From the NCBI GenBank assembly GCA_025056835.1, contig JANWVS010000178.1, forward strand, positions 1 through 5,487: a DNA stretch of 5,487 nt, given 5' to 3'. The translations under genes and the position numbers were made by a program. This DNA comes from Gemmataceae bacterium (GTDB lineage Bacteria; Planctomycetota; Planctomycetia; Gemmatales; Gemmataceae). Under the pieces are notes generated by a model. The model did not search any database, was not told the DNA's origin, and saw only the letters and a list, made by a program, of their open reading frames with translations. This document shows positions 1 through 5,487 of this stretch, piece by piece; the first letter of the stretch is position 1, and every line of letters starts with the position of its first letter.

Positions 1-878
1 TACGGCTCAATTTTGATTTCATCTTTTTGCGAATCCACCCACCGCCGAGCGATAATGTTCGTGTAGTCGGCCACAAAGCGATCGATCGGATCAACCCATC
101 CCATCACGGGACGCTTCTTGGGGTCGATGTTGTCGCGAAACGCCAAGTACTCCACCTGGCCGCGGATGCTGAGATGGATGACGTAACTGACTACCATGTC
201 GATGTCGCTGTCCGGCAGCAATACAAACGATGGCATGGCCGTGCCTTCGATGCCGTACTTGATGACGCGATGGAGATCAGCACGCCGTGGCGGCCGTTCC
301 AACTTGGCTGTCTGATTGACTGATTGGAACTTGAACAGTCCTTGCCGATAGTCACGCGGATGGGGATTGACCCATTTCGCCGTCGGTCCGCGGCCGTCTC
401 CAGTAACCCCGTGGCAATGCAGACACTGCACGCGATAGATGATGCTGCCGCGTTGCAGAGAACGCACGTCGAGCTTGAGAATTTCACTTGCCGCTTCGCC
501 AATGACTTTCTCGCTCACGATCGGCTCGGCCGGGGTTCCGAATACGTCCGTCAGCAACCGATCGAGGTCGTCCCGCATCGTGGTCGGCACTTCGGTTGGA
601 TCGCGGAGCAGGCCCTTGTCGATCCACATCGCGCTCTTTTTGTGCAGCGGATGCAGCGGATCGCGCCAGTCTGCAAAGGAGAACAAAGGTAACTGCCCCG
701 GTCGGTCCGGTTCAAACACTTCGTCCGACTCATCGCCCAACTTATCTGCGACAATCGGATCGGTCCGCAAGGCATAGGTGACAAGGCTGGAATACGGCGG
801 GTCGACATCACCGCAGCCAAGCAAGGCAAAAGCAATGCAAGCGCTGCTGGTGATCAACAGACACGATCGCTTCATCAT
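1..878 (-). CDS. Lipoprotein mono-haem cytochrome c, C-terminus cut by window edge
   Basis: Reading the minus strand from the ATG at 878 gives 292 uninterrupted codons that run off the left edge. The N terminus is a lipoprotein signal: MMKR, a hydrophobic stretch, then a lipobox LLGC with the acceptor cysteine at residue 22, so the mature protein should be lipid-anchored facing the periplasm. A single haem c motif, CLHCH, lies at residues 152-156 and is followed by GVTGDGRGP, typical of class I cytochromes c. The likely distal haem ligand is Met215 in GTAMPSF. The predicted role is one-electron transfer in a respiratory chain at the membrane. About 130 residues separate the lipobox from the haem motif; this stretch is rich in Asp, Pro and Trp and matches no domain I recognise. 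A second in-frame start with a better Shine-Dalgarno exists at 1031. I prefer 878 because it places the signal peptide at the N terminus. The oxidase or reductase partner cannot be told from here. Confidence 0.88.
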   Translation of the reverse strand, partial: MMKRSCLLITSSACIAFALLGCGDVDPPYSSLVTYALRTDPIVADKLGDESDEVFEPDRPGQLPLFSFADWRDPLHPLHKKSAMWIDKGLLRDPTEVPTTMRDDLDRLLTDVFGTPAEPIVSEKVIGEAASEILKLDVRSLQRGSIIYRVQCLHCHGVTGDGRGPTAKWVNPHPRDYRQGLFKFQSVNQTAKLERPPRRADLHRVIKYGIEGTAMPSFVLLPDSDIDMVVSYVIHLSIRGQVEYLAFRDNIDPKKRPVMGWVDPIDRFVADYTNIIARRWVDSQKDEIKIEP

Positions 879-892
879 GGTCACCGCACTCG

Positions 893-913
893 GGCGCGAA
901 AGGAACCCGCGCC
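893..913. repeat. Short GC-rich inverted repeat just upstream of the cytochrome start
   Basis: GGCGCG at 893-898 and CGCGCC at 908-913 are perfect reverse complements around a 9-base loop. On the minus-strand transcript this stem would end about 14 bases before the ATG at 878, inside the ribosome-binding region, where no clear Shine-Dalgarno is present. It could modulate initiation, but six-pair stems arise easily by chance in G+C-rich DNA. Confidence 0.35.
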
Positions 914-925
914 GCTTCAACTGAT

Positions 926-942
926 GACTTATCAAGTAAGTC
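926..942. repeat. Small nested palindrome in the cytochrome leader
   Basis: GACTT at 926-930 and AAGTC at 938-942 are reverse complements around 7 bases. Within them ACTT and AAGT (927-930, 934-937) pair around ATC. The site lies between the candidate minus-strand -10 element and the ATG at 878, so it could be an operator-like site or a weak leader hairpin. No regulator family is recognised from it. Confidence 0.25.
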
Positions 943-958
943 CCTTCCGCATGAAGCT

Positions 959-986
959 GTTCTACCGTCCCAAAACGCGCTGTCAA
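959..986 (-). promoter_or_regulatory. Candidate sigma70-type promoter for the cytochrome gene
   Basis: On the minus strand an exact TTGACA (986-981) is followed after 16 bases by TAGAAC (964-959), which matches four of six positions of TATAAT. Transcription would start roughly at 950 and leave a leader of about 70 bases before the ATG at 878. If this promoter is the main one, the upstream start at 1031 would not be in the transcript. Planctomycete promoters are not well defined, so this is a consensus match only. Confidence 0.35.
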
Positions 987-1017
987 GTTCCGCAACTGTC
1001 GTGCCAGCACCACGTCA

Positions 1018-1074
1018 ACTCCTGCCGGCATCTCACGCACTCCTTATCATGAGTGTGAGATTGCCGTGAGGAGT
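1018..1074. repeat. Long imperfect inverted repeat (hairpin) in the divergent intergenic region
   Basis: The left arm 1018-1042 and right arm 1051-1074 pair around the 8-base loop CTTATCAT (1043-1050). Paired blocks are ACTCCT with AGGAGT, CGGCA with TGCCG, TCTCAC with GTGAGA, and ACTC with GAGT: 21 base pairs in all, interrupted by one 2x2 mismatch, a single-base bulge at T1061 and a GC bulge at 1037-1038. No T-run follows on either strand, so it does not look like a standard intrinsic terminator. On the minus strand it contains the AAGGAG and ATG of the alternative cytochrome start. It may be a protein-binding site, an RNA control element or a remnant repeat. Confidence 0.55.
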
Positions 1075-1108
1075 GGTCTTTGGAACACGGCGGTCGCACG
1101 GACACGAG

Positions 1109-1129
1109 AGACGGTACTCCGTCTACCGT
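1109..1129. repeat. Two overlapping, mutually exclusive short hairpins
   Basis: AGACGG (1109-1114) pairs perfectly with CCGTCT (1119-1124) around TACT. ACGGTA (1111-1116) pairs perfectly with TACCGT (1124-1129) around 7 bases. The two stems share bases, so only one can form at a time. The element lies 36 bases before the start of the small membrane protein gene. It could be an operator with nested symmetry or a small RNA switch, but the arms are only six pairs each. Confidence 0.35.
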
Positions 1130-1164
1130 GAAACGACGCGGGCCGATTTGCGCGGATTTTACTG

Positions 1165-1338
1165 ATGCTCGTGTACCGAACTGCTCGTGCCATGCAGCTG
1201 GTGGGAATGATTCTCCTGCCGGTCGCCATCGCCGGAGAGGCGGCGGGGAAACTTACCTTGCGCGAGTCCTTGGCACTGTCGGCGCTGGGCGTGATTGTCT
1301 TTGCCCTCGGGTGGTCGCTCCAACAATTCTCGCGATAA
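1165..1338 (+). CDS. 57-residue small membrane protein, two predicted helices
   Basis: The ATG at 1165 opens 57 codons ending at TAA 1336-1338; the frame is closed upstream by TGA at 1129-1131. The protein begins MLVYRTARAMQLVG. It has a hydrophobic segment at about residues 10-27, a short charged turn (EAAGKLTLRES, 25-35) and a second hydrophobic segment at about 36-53 ending in GWSLQQFSR. This two-helix hairpin with basic ends is a convincing membrane protein pattern, and codon choice is G/C-rich at third positions like the neighbouring genes. I have an impression of similar short uncharacterised proteins in planctomycetes but cannot name a family. There is no clear Shine-Dalgarno before the ATG. 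The large gene follows after 68 bases on the same strand, so the two may be co-transcribed. A 104-codon frame starting with TTG at 1080 overlaps it, but its translation is Cys/Arg/Gly-rich and looks non-coding. Confidence 0.62.
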   Translation: MLVYRTARAMQLVGMILLPVAIAGEAAGKLTLRESLALSALGVIVFALGWSLQQFSR

Positions 1339-1360
1339 GCCGTGTGCTCTTGGGCCGGTT

Positions 1361-1369
1361 TGGTATCAT
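1361..1369 (+). promoter_or_regulatory. Extended -10-like motif before the large gene
   Basis: TGGTATCAT fits the extended -10 pattern TGnTATAAT, with TATCAT matching five of six hexamer positions. There is no recognisable -35 at the usual distance, as expected for extended -10 promoters. A start near 1376 would leave a leader of about 30 bases carrying the Shine-Dalgarno at 1393-1397. This would let the large gene be expressed independently of the small membrane protein gene. It is a consensus match only. Confidence 0.3.
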
Positions 1370-1406
1370 GAAAGAAATGCTCGTGGGCGATTGAGGATGG
1401 TTCGGC

Positions 1407-4400
1407 ATGCATCTGCTGCAACATCGATTGGCATCCTTGAGGCGTCGGGCGCGGTTGTTGATCACCGCTCGCGCTGTGGCGGCCCTGCTGGCAATTACGG
1501 TCGGCTCCACCACGATCGTGGGGCTGATCGATTTCAAGCTCCATCTGCCGAGCCTGGTTCGCGCCTACGCCCTGGTAGGGATTCTTACGAGCGCTGCCTG
1601 GATCGCCTATCGCTGGTTCATCGTGCCTTTTGCTGGCCGCAATGACGATCTATCCCTGGCCATTCGACTCGAAGAAGCCTACCCGGAGTTGAACGATGTC
1701 CTGGCCAGCACGGTGCAATTCCTTGAAGCGGAACAACCGACTGGTTCACCTGCGATGCGCGCCAAAGCGATCGATCGAGCCATGGACCTCACGGCGGGAC
1801 TCGATTTCGGGCGGATCCTCGATCGCGCTGGCCTGGCTTGGTGTACCCTAGCAATGACCGCAGCCTTGGGACTCGGCAGCTATTTGGCTTGGGCATACCA
1901 AGACTACGCGGAAATCGCTCTGCGTCGCTTGTTTGCTCCATTTGGCAACACTACCTGGACGCGCATCAATCTTGACCCAGTACCGCCGACCCGCGTGGCG
2001 ATTGGCCAGCCTTTTCCGTTACGCGGTCAGGTTGAGGGGATCGTGCCGGCCCAGTTGCGAATCGACGTTGAAATGCTTAACGCCGCCGAGAGCAAACACA
2101 CCAAGGAACCCGTATTCGAGCGTCGCGCGGAAAAGACAGTGGCGCTCAAACCCGACGCAACCACGCGCACCGCCAGTTTCGCGACCGCTTTGGACATGAC
2201 CCAACTGAAGGGAAGGTTTCGATTCCGCATCCGGGGCAACGACGGCCATTTTCCGACGGATCAGCCATGGCAGGAAGTCGAAGTGGTGCCTCCGCCGGTG
2301 TTTGTGGATCTCGACGGGAAACCGTCTCCCCAGCTCACATTGGTGCCGCCGGAGTATACCGGTTTGCCTTCGCCGCAACCGTTGTCGCCCGGCACTCGGA
2401 ACGTGGAGATCTACCTCGGCACGCAGATCTTTCTTCGGGCCGCGGTGGACCGCCCTTTAAGCGCGGCGTGGATCGACCTCGAACCGCTCGATCCGGCGAC
2501 ACGGCTTGGACCTTTAGCAGCGATCGTCGCGCGTCCGTTGCTCCTCAACGCCGCCGGCCCACTCGCCGCCCACCGAGCCTTGGCTGGTCGGTTTGTCGCC
2601 GAGTTGGACCGGAGCCGCCGGGTGCTCAGCGCCGCCTTTCAACCGTGGGCCAGCGGCAACTATGTGCTGCACCTGGAGGACGCCGACGGCTTGCCGAAAG
2701 ATTACCGCGCGGAAGTACGCGTCAAACTCGACCCCGTACCGTTTGTGCAGATTCAACAGCCGTCGTCGAGCCGCAGCGTCTTGCCTGACGCGACAATTGC
2801 TTTTCGCATACTGGCGGAAGACGAGGAGTTCGCCGTACGCTCCGTCGCCTTACGTTATCACCGCGTCGACAGCAACGACCAACCGTTGGATGCGACGACC
2901 TTTACGCCACTTTACGACCCCACGCGTCTTCAAGAAGCGTTCGCAAAGACTCGGCCATCCCTTCTACCGCTCCCCTGGACTTTGCCGGACATGAAGGCCC
3001 GGCCCAAGCGCTTGGAGTTGGCACACACGTGGGCCTTGCAAGGGAAATACAACGAGGGGGATGTTCTGGTCGTGGAGGCCGTCGCCGATGATTTTTGTAA
3101 TGTCGTGTCGCCGCGACAGGTAGGCCGAAGCCCGAGCATCAAGATCCGCATCGTCGGCAAGAGCGACTTGGCGAAAATTCTCGACGATGGCTTGGGAGAC
3201 GCGCAGAGGGAGCTGGTTCGCCTGCAAAAAATGCAGCAAGACGCTATCGATCTCGTCCAAGGAATCGATAAAGCCGTCGACACGCAACACAAAAACGACC
3301 GGCTGATTGAAGCCGACCAAATCCAGAAACAGATCCAAGAGCGTATCGGCAATCGCCCGGACGAAGGGCTTCGGGGCGACCTCGCTAAACTCGATCAACT
3401 GATCAAGGACAACAAGCTTCCGCCGACAGACATCAACGATCAAGTGAAAGAGCTGTTGAGTGATCTGAATCGGCTCAGCCAAGAAGAACTCGCCCGGATC
3501 GAACAAGCTCTCACTGAAGCCCGAAAGGAGCTTACCGGGACGCCGAAATCGGCTCCCAAAAAGCAAGACGGTTTGAACAAAACGAAACAAGCGCAACAAA
3601 AGGCGAAGGACGCGCTCGACGAGATGGTGAGCCGTCTCGATAAATTCGCCGACGTCAGCCAATTCAAGAGCGATCTACGCGAGCTGATCCAGGAACAGCA
3701 ACGAATCGGCAAGGAAACCGAGGCGGTGCGGACACAATTGCAGAAGCGCGGCGCGGCCGATCAGAACCAACCGCCGCCCAAACCCGCCGACGAAATTGCC
3801 GAACTCCTGCGTGCCCAAGCCGATTCGGAAAAGCAACTCGCCGACAAAACCGAAAAGCTGCAAAAAAGGATGAAAGAATCGCTCGGCCGACAAGACAAGG
3901 GAGGTCAGGAATTCAAGACGCTGGCCAAGAAATTGGCCAAGAGCCAGACGATAGAAGACGACAAAGAGCGCGCCGCCAAGGTGAGAGAACTGGCTCAGGA
4001 AGCGCGGGACCTCGCCAAGGAACAAGAGGGCGACGCCAAGACGACTTTGGAGCAGTTCGCCAAAAACCTGGATCACGCCGCCGAGCAAATCGAAAAAGGC
4101 AAAATGTCGGATGAGGCCCAAAGCGAGTTTCAGCGGCAAGCTCAGAAAGCCCTTCGACAAGCTGCCAGCGAAGCGACTCCGAGCCAAGTCAAGAACTTGA
4201 AAGATGCCGTGAAGATCGGCGAAGAAGCCGACATCGCCGGTCAAATGCGCAAGGCGACTAAAGGGATCAGCAAAGAGCTGGAAACGAGGAAGGAAGCTCC
4301 CAACCTGGATCAGGTGCGCGACGTCCAAGAGCAGGCGCTGAAAAACCTGCAACAACAGTTGGCAGCCCTCGAAGGACAAAACGACGATGGCTTGGACCGC

Positions 4401-5447
4401 CTCCGCAAGAAGCAACGCGCCGCGGCCAAAGCGGAAGACAACATCGAACGGCTGGCCAACAAGGCCAAAGAAGCCAAGAACCTGAAAAACCCCGACGAAA
4501 AAGCCGATGAGCAACGGCATATCGCCCGCGAAGCACGCGACCAAGCTCGCGAGCTTCAACGACTCCAAGAAGAACGGGCTGCCAAGGAGTTACAGCGGGC
4601 CGCACAGGCCCTGGAGGACGCGGCCGATAAGACCAATGCCAATCAGGCCAAGGAGGCTGAAGAGCTTGAACAAGAGGCCGAGCGACACTTCCGAGAGGCC
4701 CAGAAAAGAATCGAAGAATTGGAGGAAGAGTTGGCCCGGGAACAACTGGCGAAAATAGCCGACCGCTTACAAGGCTTGAAGCAACGGCAGGACACGGCCA
4801 TTGAGCGGACCAACGAATTGCAGCAGAAGCTCCAAAAAACGCGCTCCTGGAGCCGCGGGTTGCAACAAGCGCTCGAGGGCGATCATGTCTCGCAAGTAGG
4901 ACTCGCGGAGGAAGCACGCAGCCTGCAGGAAAAAATACAAAATGCCCGAGTTTTCGAGCACGTCATCGACAAAGCGGCCAAAGCCATGGAGCGGGCTGCG
5001 GATGCCATGCGAGAGCGAAAAAAAGCGAGCACGACCCGGCCGCCTGCCTGGAACGATGCCGACTGGAAAGATGAAGTCGCCCGCCACGAAGCAATTGTGC
5101 GTCTGCAAACGCAAGCCAGCGAGCGACTGCAACGTCTGTTAGACGCCCTTAAGGAAGAGCCACAAGCGGCCGCTCAACAACCGCCGCCACAACCGATGGA
5201 CGGCGACGGCAACATGCCGCGTTCCCGACCGCCGGATGACGGAATCCCGCCGCTGGCGGAACTCAAGGCGCTGCGCGCCGAGCAGTTGGAAATCAACGAA
5301 CGCACCAAGGATTTTGCCGCACGGCATCCCAACGTTGATCATTTGACCGAGGACCAGCGCCGCGAATTGACCGAACTCGAAGCAGATCAGCGACGGCTGC
5401 GCGAAATTTTCGCCGGTATGACGAACAAGAAGGGAGAGCGACCATGA
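1407..5447 (+). CDS. Giant membrane-anchored envelope protein: DUF4175-like N-terminus, Ig-like modules, long coiled coil
   Basis: This 1346-residue protein starts at ATG 1407, the first start after the in-frame TGA at 1392-1394, with GAGGA (1393-1397) 9 bases before it. Hydrophobic helices lie at about 19-41, 50-74 and 141-163. The basic N terminus predicts a cytoplasmic loop (75-140) carrying LAIRLEEAYPELNDVLAS, a pattern I associate with DUF4175-like proteins, and everything after 163 outside the membrane. Residues 185-585 are beta-rich, probably three or more Ig-like units: one ends at VEVVPPPVF (292-300), one carries PPEYTGLP (314-321) and GNYVLHLEDADGLP (417-430), and one has DDFCN (561-565). 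Residues 586-1250 are Lys/Glu/Gln/Ala-rich coiled coil, broken at 671-674, 711-718 and 788-795. A Pro-rich linker (1259-1282) and a last helix (1283-1338) follow. The only cysteines are 146 and 564. No catalytic motif is visible; a structural or scaffolding envelope role is inferred. Automated labels such as SMC or myosin would reflect only the coiled coil. Confidence 0.9.
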   Translation: MHLLQHRLASLRRRARLLITARAVAALLAITVGSTTIVGLIDFKLHLPSLVRAYALVGILTSAAWIAYRWFIVPFAGRNDDLSLAIRLEEAYPELNDVLASTVQFLEAEQPTGSPAMRAKAIDRAMDLTAGLDFGRILDRAGLAWCTLAMTAALGLGSYLAWAYQDYAEIALRRLFAPFGNTTWTRINLDPVPPTRVAIGQPFPLRGQVEGIVPAQLRIDVEMLNAAESKHTKEPVFERRAEKTVALKPDATTRTASFATALDMTQLKGRFRFRIRGNDGHFPTDQPWQEVEVVPPPVFVDLDGKPSPQLTLVPPEYTGLPSPQPLSPGTRNVEIYLGTQIFLRAAVDRPLSAAWIDLEPLDPATRLGPLAAIVARPLLLNAAGPLAAHRALAGRFVAELDRSRRVLSAAFQPWASGNYVLHLEDADGLPKDYRAEVRVKLDPVPFVQIQQPSSSRSVLPDATIAFRILAEDEEFAVRSVALRYHRVDSNDQPLDATTFTPLYDPTRLQEAFAKTRPSLLPLPWTLPDMKARPKRLELAHTWALQGKYNEGDVLVVEAVADDFCNVVSPRQVGRSPSIKIRIVGKSDLAKILDDGLGDAQRELVRLQKMQQDAIDLVQGIDKAVDTQHKNDRLIEADQIQKQIQERIGNRPDEGLRGDLAKLDQLIKDNKLPPTDINDQVKELLSDLNRLSQEELARIEQALTEARKELTGTPKSAPKKQDGLNKTKQAQQKAKDALDEMVSRLDKFADVSQFKSDLRELIQEQQRIGKETEAVRTQLQKRGAADQNQPPPKPADEIAELLRAQADSEKQLADKTEKLQKRMKESLGRQDKGGQEFKTLAKKLAKSQTIEDDKERAAKVRELAQEARDLAKEQEGDAKTTLEQFAKNLDHAAEQIEKGKMSDEAQSEFQRQAQKALRQAASEATPSQVKNLKDAVKIGEEADIAGQMRKATKGISKELETRKEAPNLDQVRDVQEQALKNLQQQLAALEGQNDDGLDRLRKKQRAAAKAEDNIERLANKAKEAKNLKNPDEKADEQRHIAREARDQARELQRLQEERAAKELQRAAQALEDAADKTNANQAKEAEELEQEAERHFREAQKRIEELEEELAREQLAKIADRLQGLKQRQDTAIERTNELQQKLQKTRSWSRGLQQALEGDHVSQVGLAEEARSLQEKIQNARVFEHVIDKAAKAMERAADAMRERKKASTTRPPAWNDADWKDEVARHEAIVRLQTQASERLQRLLDALKEEPQAAAQQPPPQPMDGDGNMPRSRPPDDGIPPLAELKALRAEQLEINERTKDFAARHPNVDHLTEDQRRELTELEADQRRLREIFAGMTNKKGERP
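5431..5436 (+). promoter_or_regulatory. Shine-Dalgarno for the downstream gene, inside the end of the large gene
   Basis: AGGGAG lies 7 bases before the ATG at 5444, within codons for the last residues (KKGERP) of the large protein. With the ATGA overlap it fixes the start of the next gene and indicates that the same mRNA carries both. Confidence 0.65.
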
Positions 5448-5487
5448 TACGGATCCTTTCCGCCCCCTTAGTGACTATGGCCGCCTT
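5444..5487 (+). CDS. Start of a downstream gene, cut by the window edge
   Basis: The ATG at 5444-5446 overlaps the TGA of the large gene (5445-5447) as ATGA, and a good Shine-Dalgarno precedes it. Only 14 full codons are visible, reading MIRILSAPLVTMAA. One early Arg followed by small and hydrophobic residues is compatible with the beginning of a signal peptide, so an exported protein is likely but unproven. The tight overlap implies translational coupling and a shared operon, suggesting its product works with the large envelope protein. The family cannot be identified from this fragment. Confidence 0.68.
   Translation, partial: MIRILSAPLVTMAA

Larger units (their letters stand above)
879..1031 (-). 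other. Possible 51-codon N-terminal extension of the cytochrome gene (alternative start)
   Basis: The cytochrome reading frame stays open upstream of 878 for 51 more codons, to an ATG at 1031-1029. An in-frame TAA lies at 1046-1044. An exact AAGGAG (minus strand, 1045-1040) sits 8 bases before this ATG, much better than anything in front of the ATG at 878. The extension would read MPAGVDVVLARQLRN and onward. It is fairly hydrophilic and would bury the lipoprotein signal at residue 73, which does not fit normal lipoprotein export. It could be a mis-annotation trap, a short leader peptide region whose frame happens to merge with the cytochrome, or a genuine longer form. Confidence 0.3.

Noticed and set aside
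27..777. Plus-strand open frames at 27-323, 324-692 and 439-777.
   Set aside because: They are antisense to the cytochrome gene, which has a lipobox, a CLHCH haem motif and an axial Met, so the minus strand is the coding strand here.
1018..1074. The long hairpin as an intrinsic transcription terminator.
   Set aside because: There is no T-run after it on either strand, and it lies between divergent gene starts, where no terminator is expected.
1080..1394. A 104-codon plus-strand frame beginning with TTG and preceded by AGGAG.
   Set aside because: The translation is rich in Cys, Arg and Gly with no coherent domain, while the overlapping 57-codon frame encodes a plausible two-helix membrane protein. 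The AGGAG is also part of the hairpin arm at 1069-1074.
1368..1394. An 8-codon mini open frame (MKEMLVGD) just before the large gene.
   Set aside because: It has no ribosome-binding site of its own, overlaps the putative -10 motif, and is too short to distinguish from chance.
1047..1544. A 165-codon minus-strand frame crossing the intergenic region and the start of the large gene.
   Set aside because: It overlaps two plus-strand genes, and its translation is a hydrophilic His/Ser/Arg-rich mixture without domain features.
3675..4568. A 297-codon open frame on the minus strand inside the large gene, with similar long antisense frames at 2964-3662 and 4267-4917.
   Set aside because: They lie opposite a strongly supported coding sequence whose coiled-coil codons rarely include TTA, CTA or TCA, so antisense stops are rare. 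Their translations are Leu/Phe/Arg-biased mirror products without recognisable domains.
3162..5156. Possible SMC, myosin or Rad50-like identity for the coiled coil.
   Set aside because: No Walker A, Walker B or ABC signature motif is present anywhere in the protein, and the region follows membrane helices and Ig-like modules. Any similarity would come from coiled-coil composition.

Overview
The window looks like a fragment of a moderately G+C-rich bacterial chromosome, most likely from a planctomycete (Planctomycetota). This rests on protein style rather than on any marker gene. The main evidence is a very large envelope protein with an N-terminal membrane module, Ig-like domains and a long Lys/Glu/Gln/Ala-rich coiled coil, plus a lipoprotein mono-haem cytochrome c and a tiny two-helix membrane protein. 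There is no rRNA, tRNA, CRISPR array or mobile element.

Layout. Positions 1-878, minus strand: a mono-haem c-type cytochrome with a lipoprotein signal, cut by the left edge. Positions 879-1164: a divergent intergenic region with several inverted repeats, a candidate minus-strand promoter, and a second possible in-frame start for the cytochrome at 1031. Positions 1165-1338, plus strand: a 57-residue protein with two predicted membrane helices. Positions 1339-1406: a 68-base spacer with an extended -10-like motif and a Shine-Dalgarno sequence. Positions 1407-5447, plus strand: a 1346-residue membrane-anchored protein that fills most of the window. Positions 5444-5487, plus strand: the first 14 codons of another gene, joined to the large gene by an ATGA stop/start overlap.

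How they may work together. The large protein has three predicted membrane helices at its N terminus. By the positive-inside rule, about 1180 residues then lie outside the cytoplasmic membrane: first beta-rich Ig-like modules, then about 650 residues of mostly helical coiled coil. The N-terminal architecture resembles the DUF4175-like proteins that, from general knowledge, often sit beside MoxR ATPase, DUF58 and BatA/VWA genes. Those partners would lie outside this window, so the link is an inference. The large gene is translationally coupled to the gene after it, and the small membrane protein may belong to the same plus-strand unit. The cytochrome is transcribed divergently and probably serves respiratory electron transfer at the envelope; nothing in the sequence ties it functionally to the large protein.

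Nothing here is clearly a new defence or mobile system. The points most worth a second look are the uncharacterised giant coiled-coil protein, the 57-residue membrane protein, and the structured divergent region, where a 57-base imperfect hairpin would cover a Shine-Dalgarno sequence and start codon on the minus-strand transcript.
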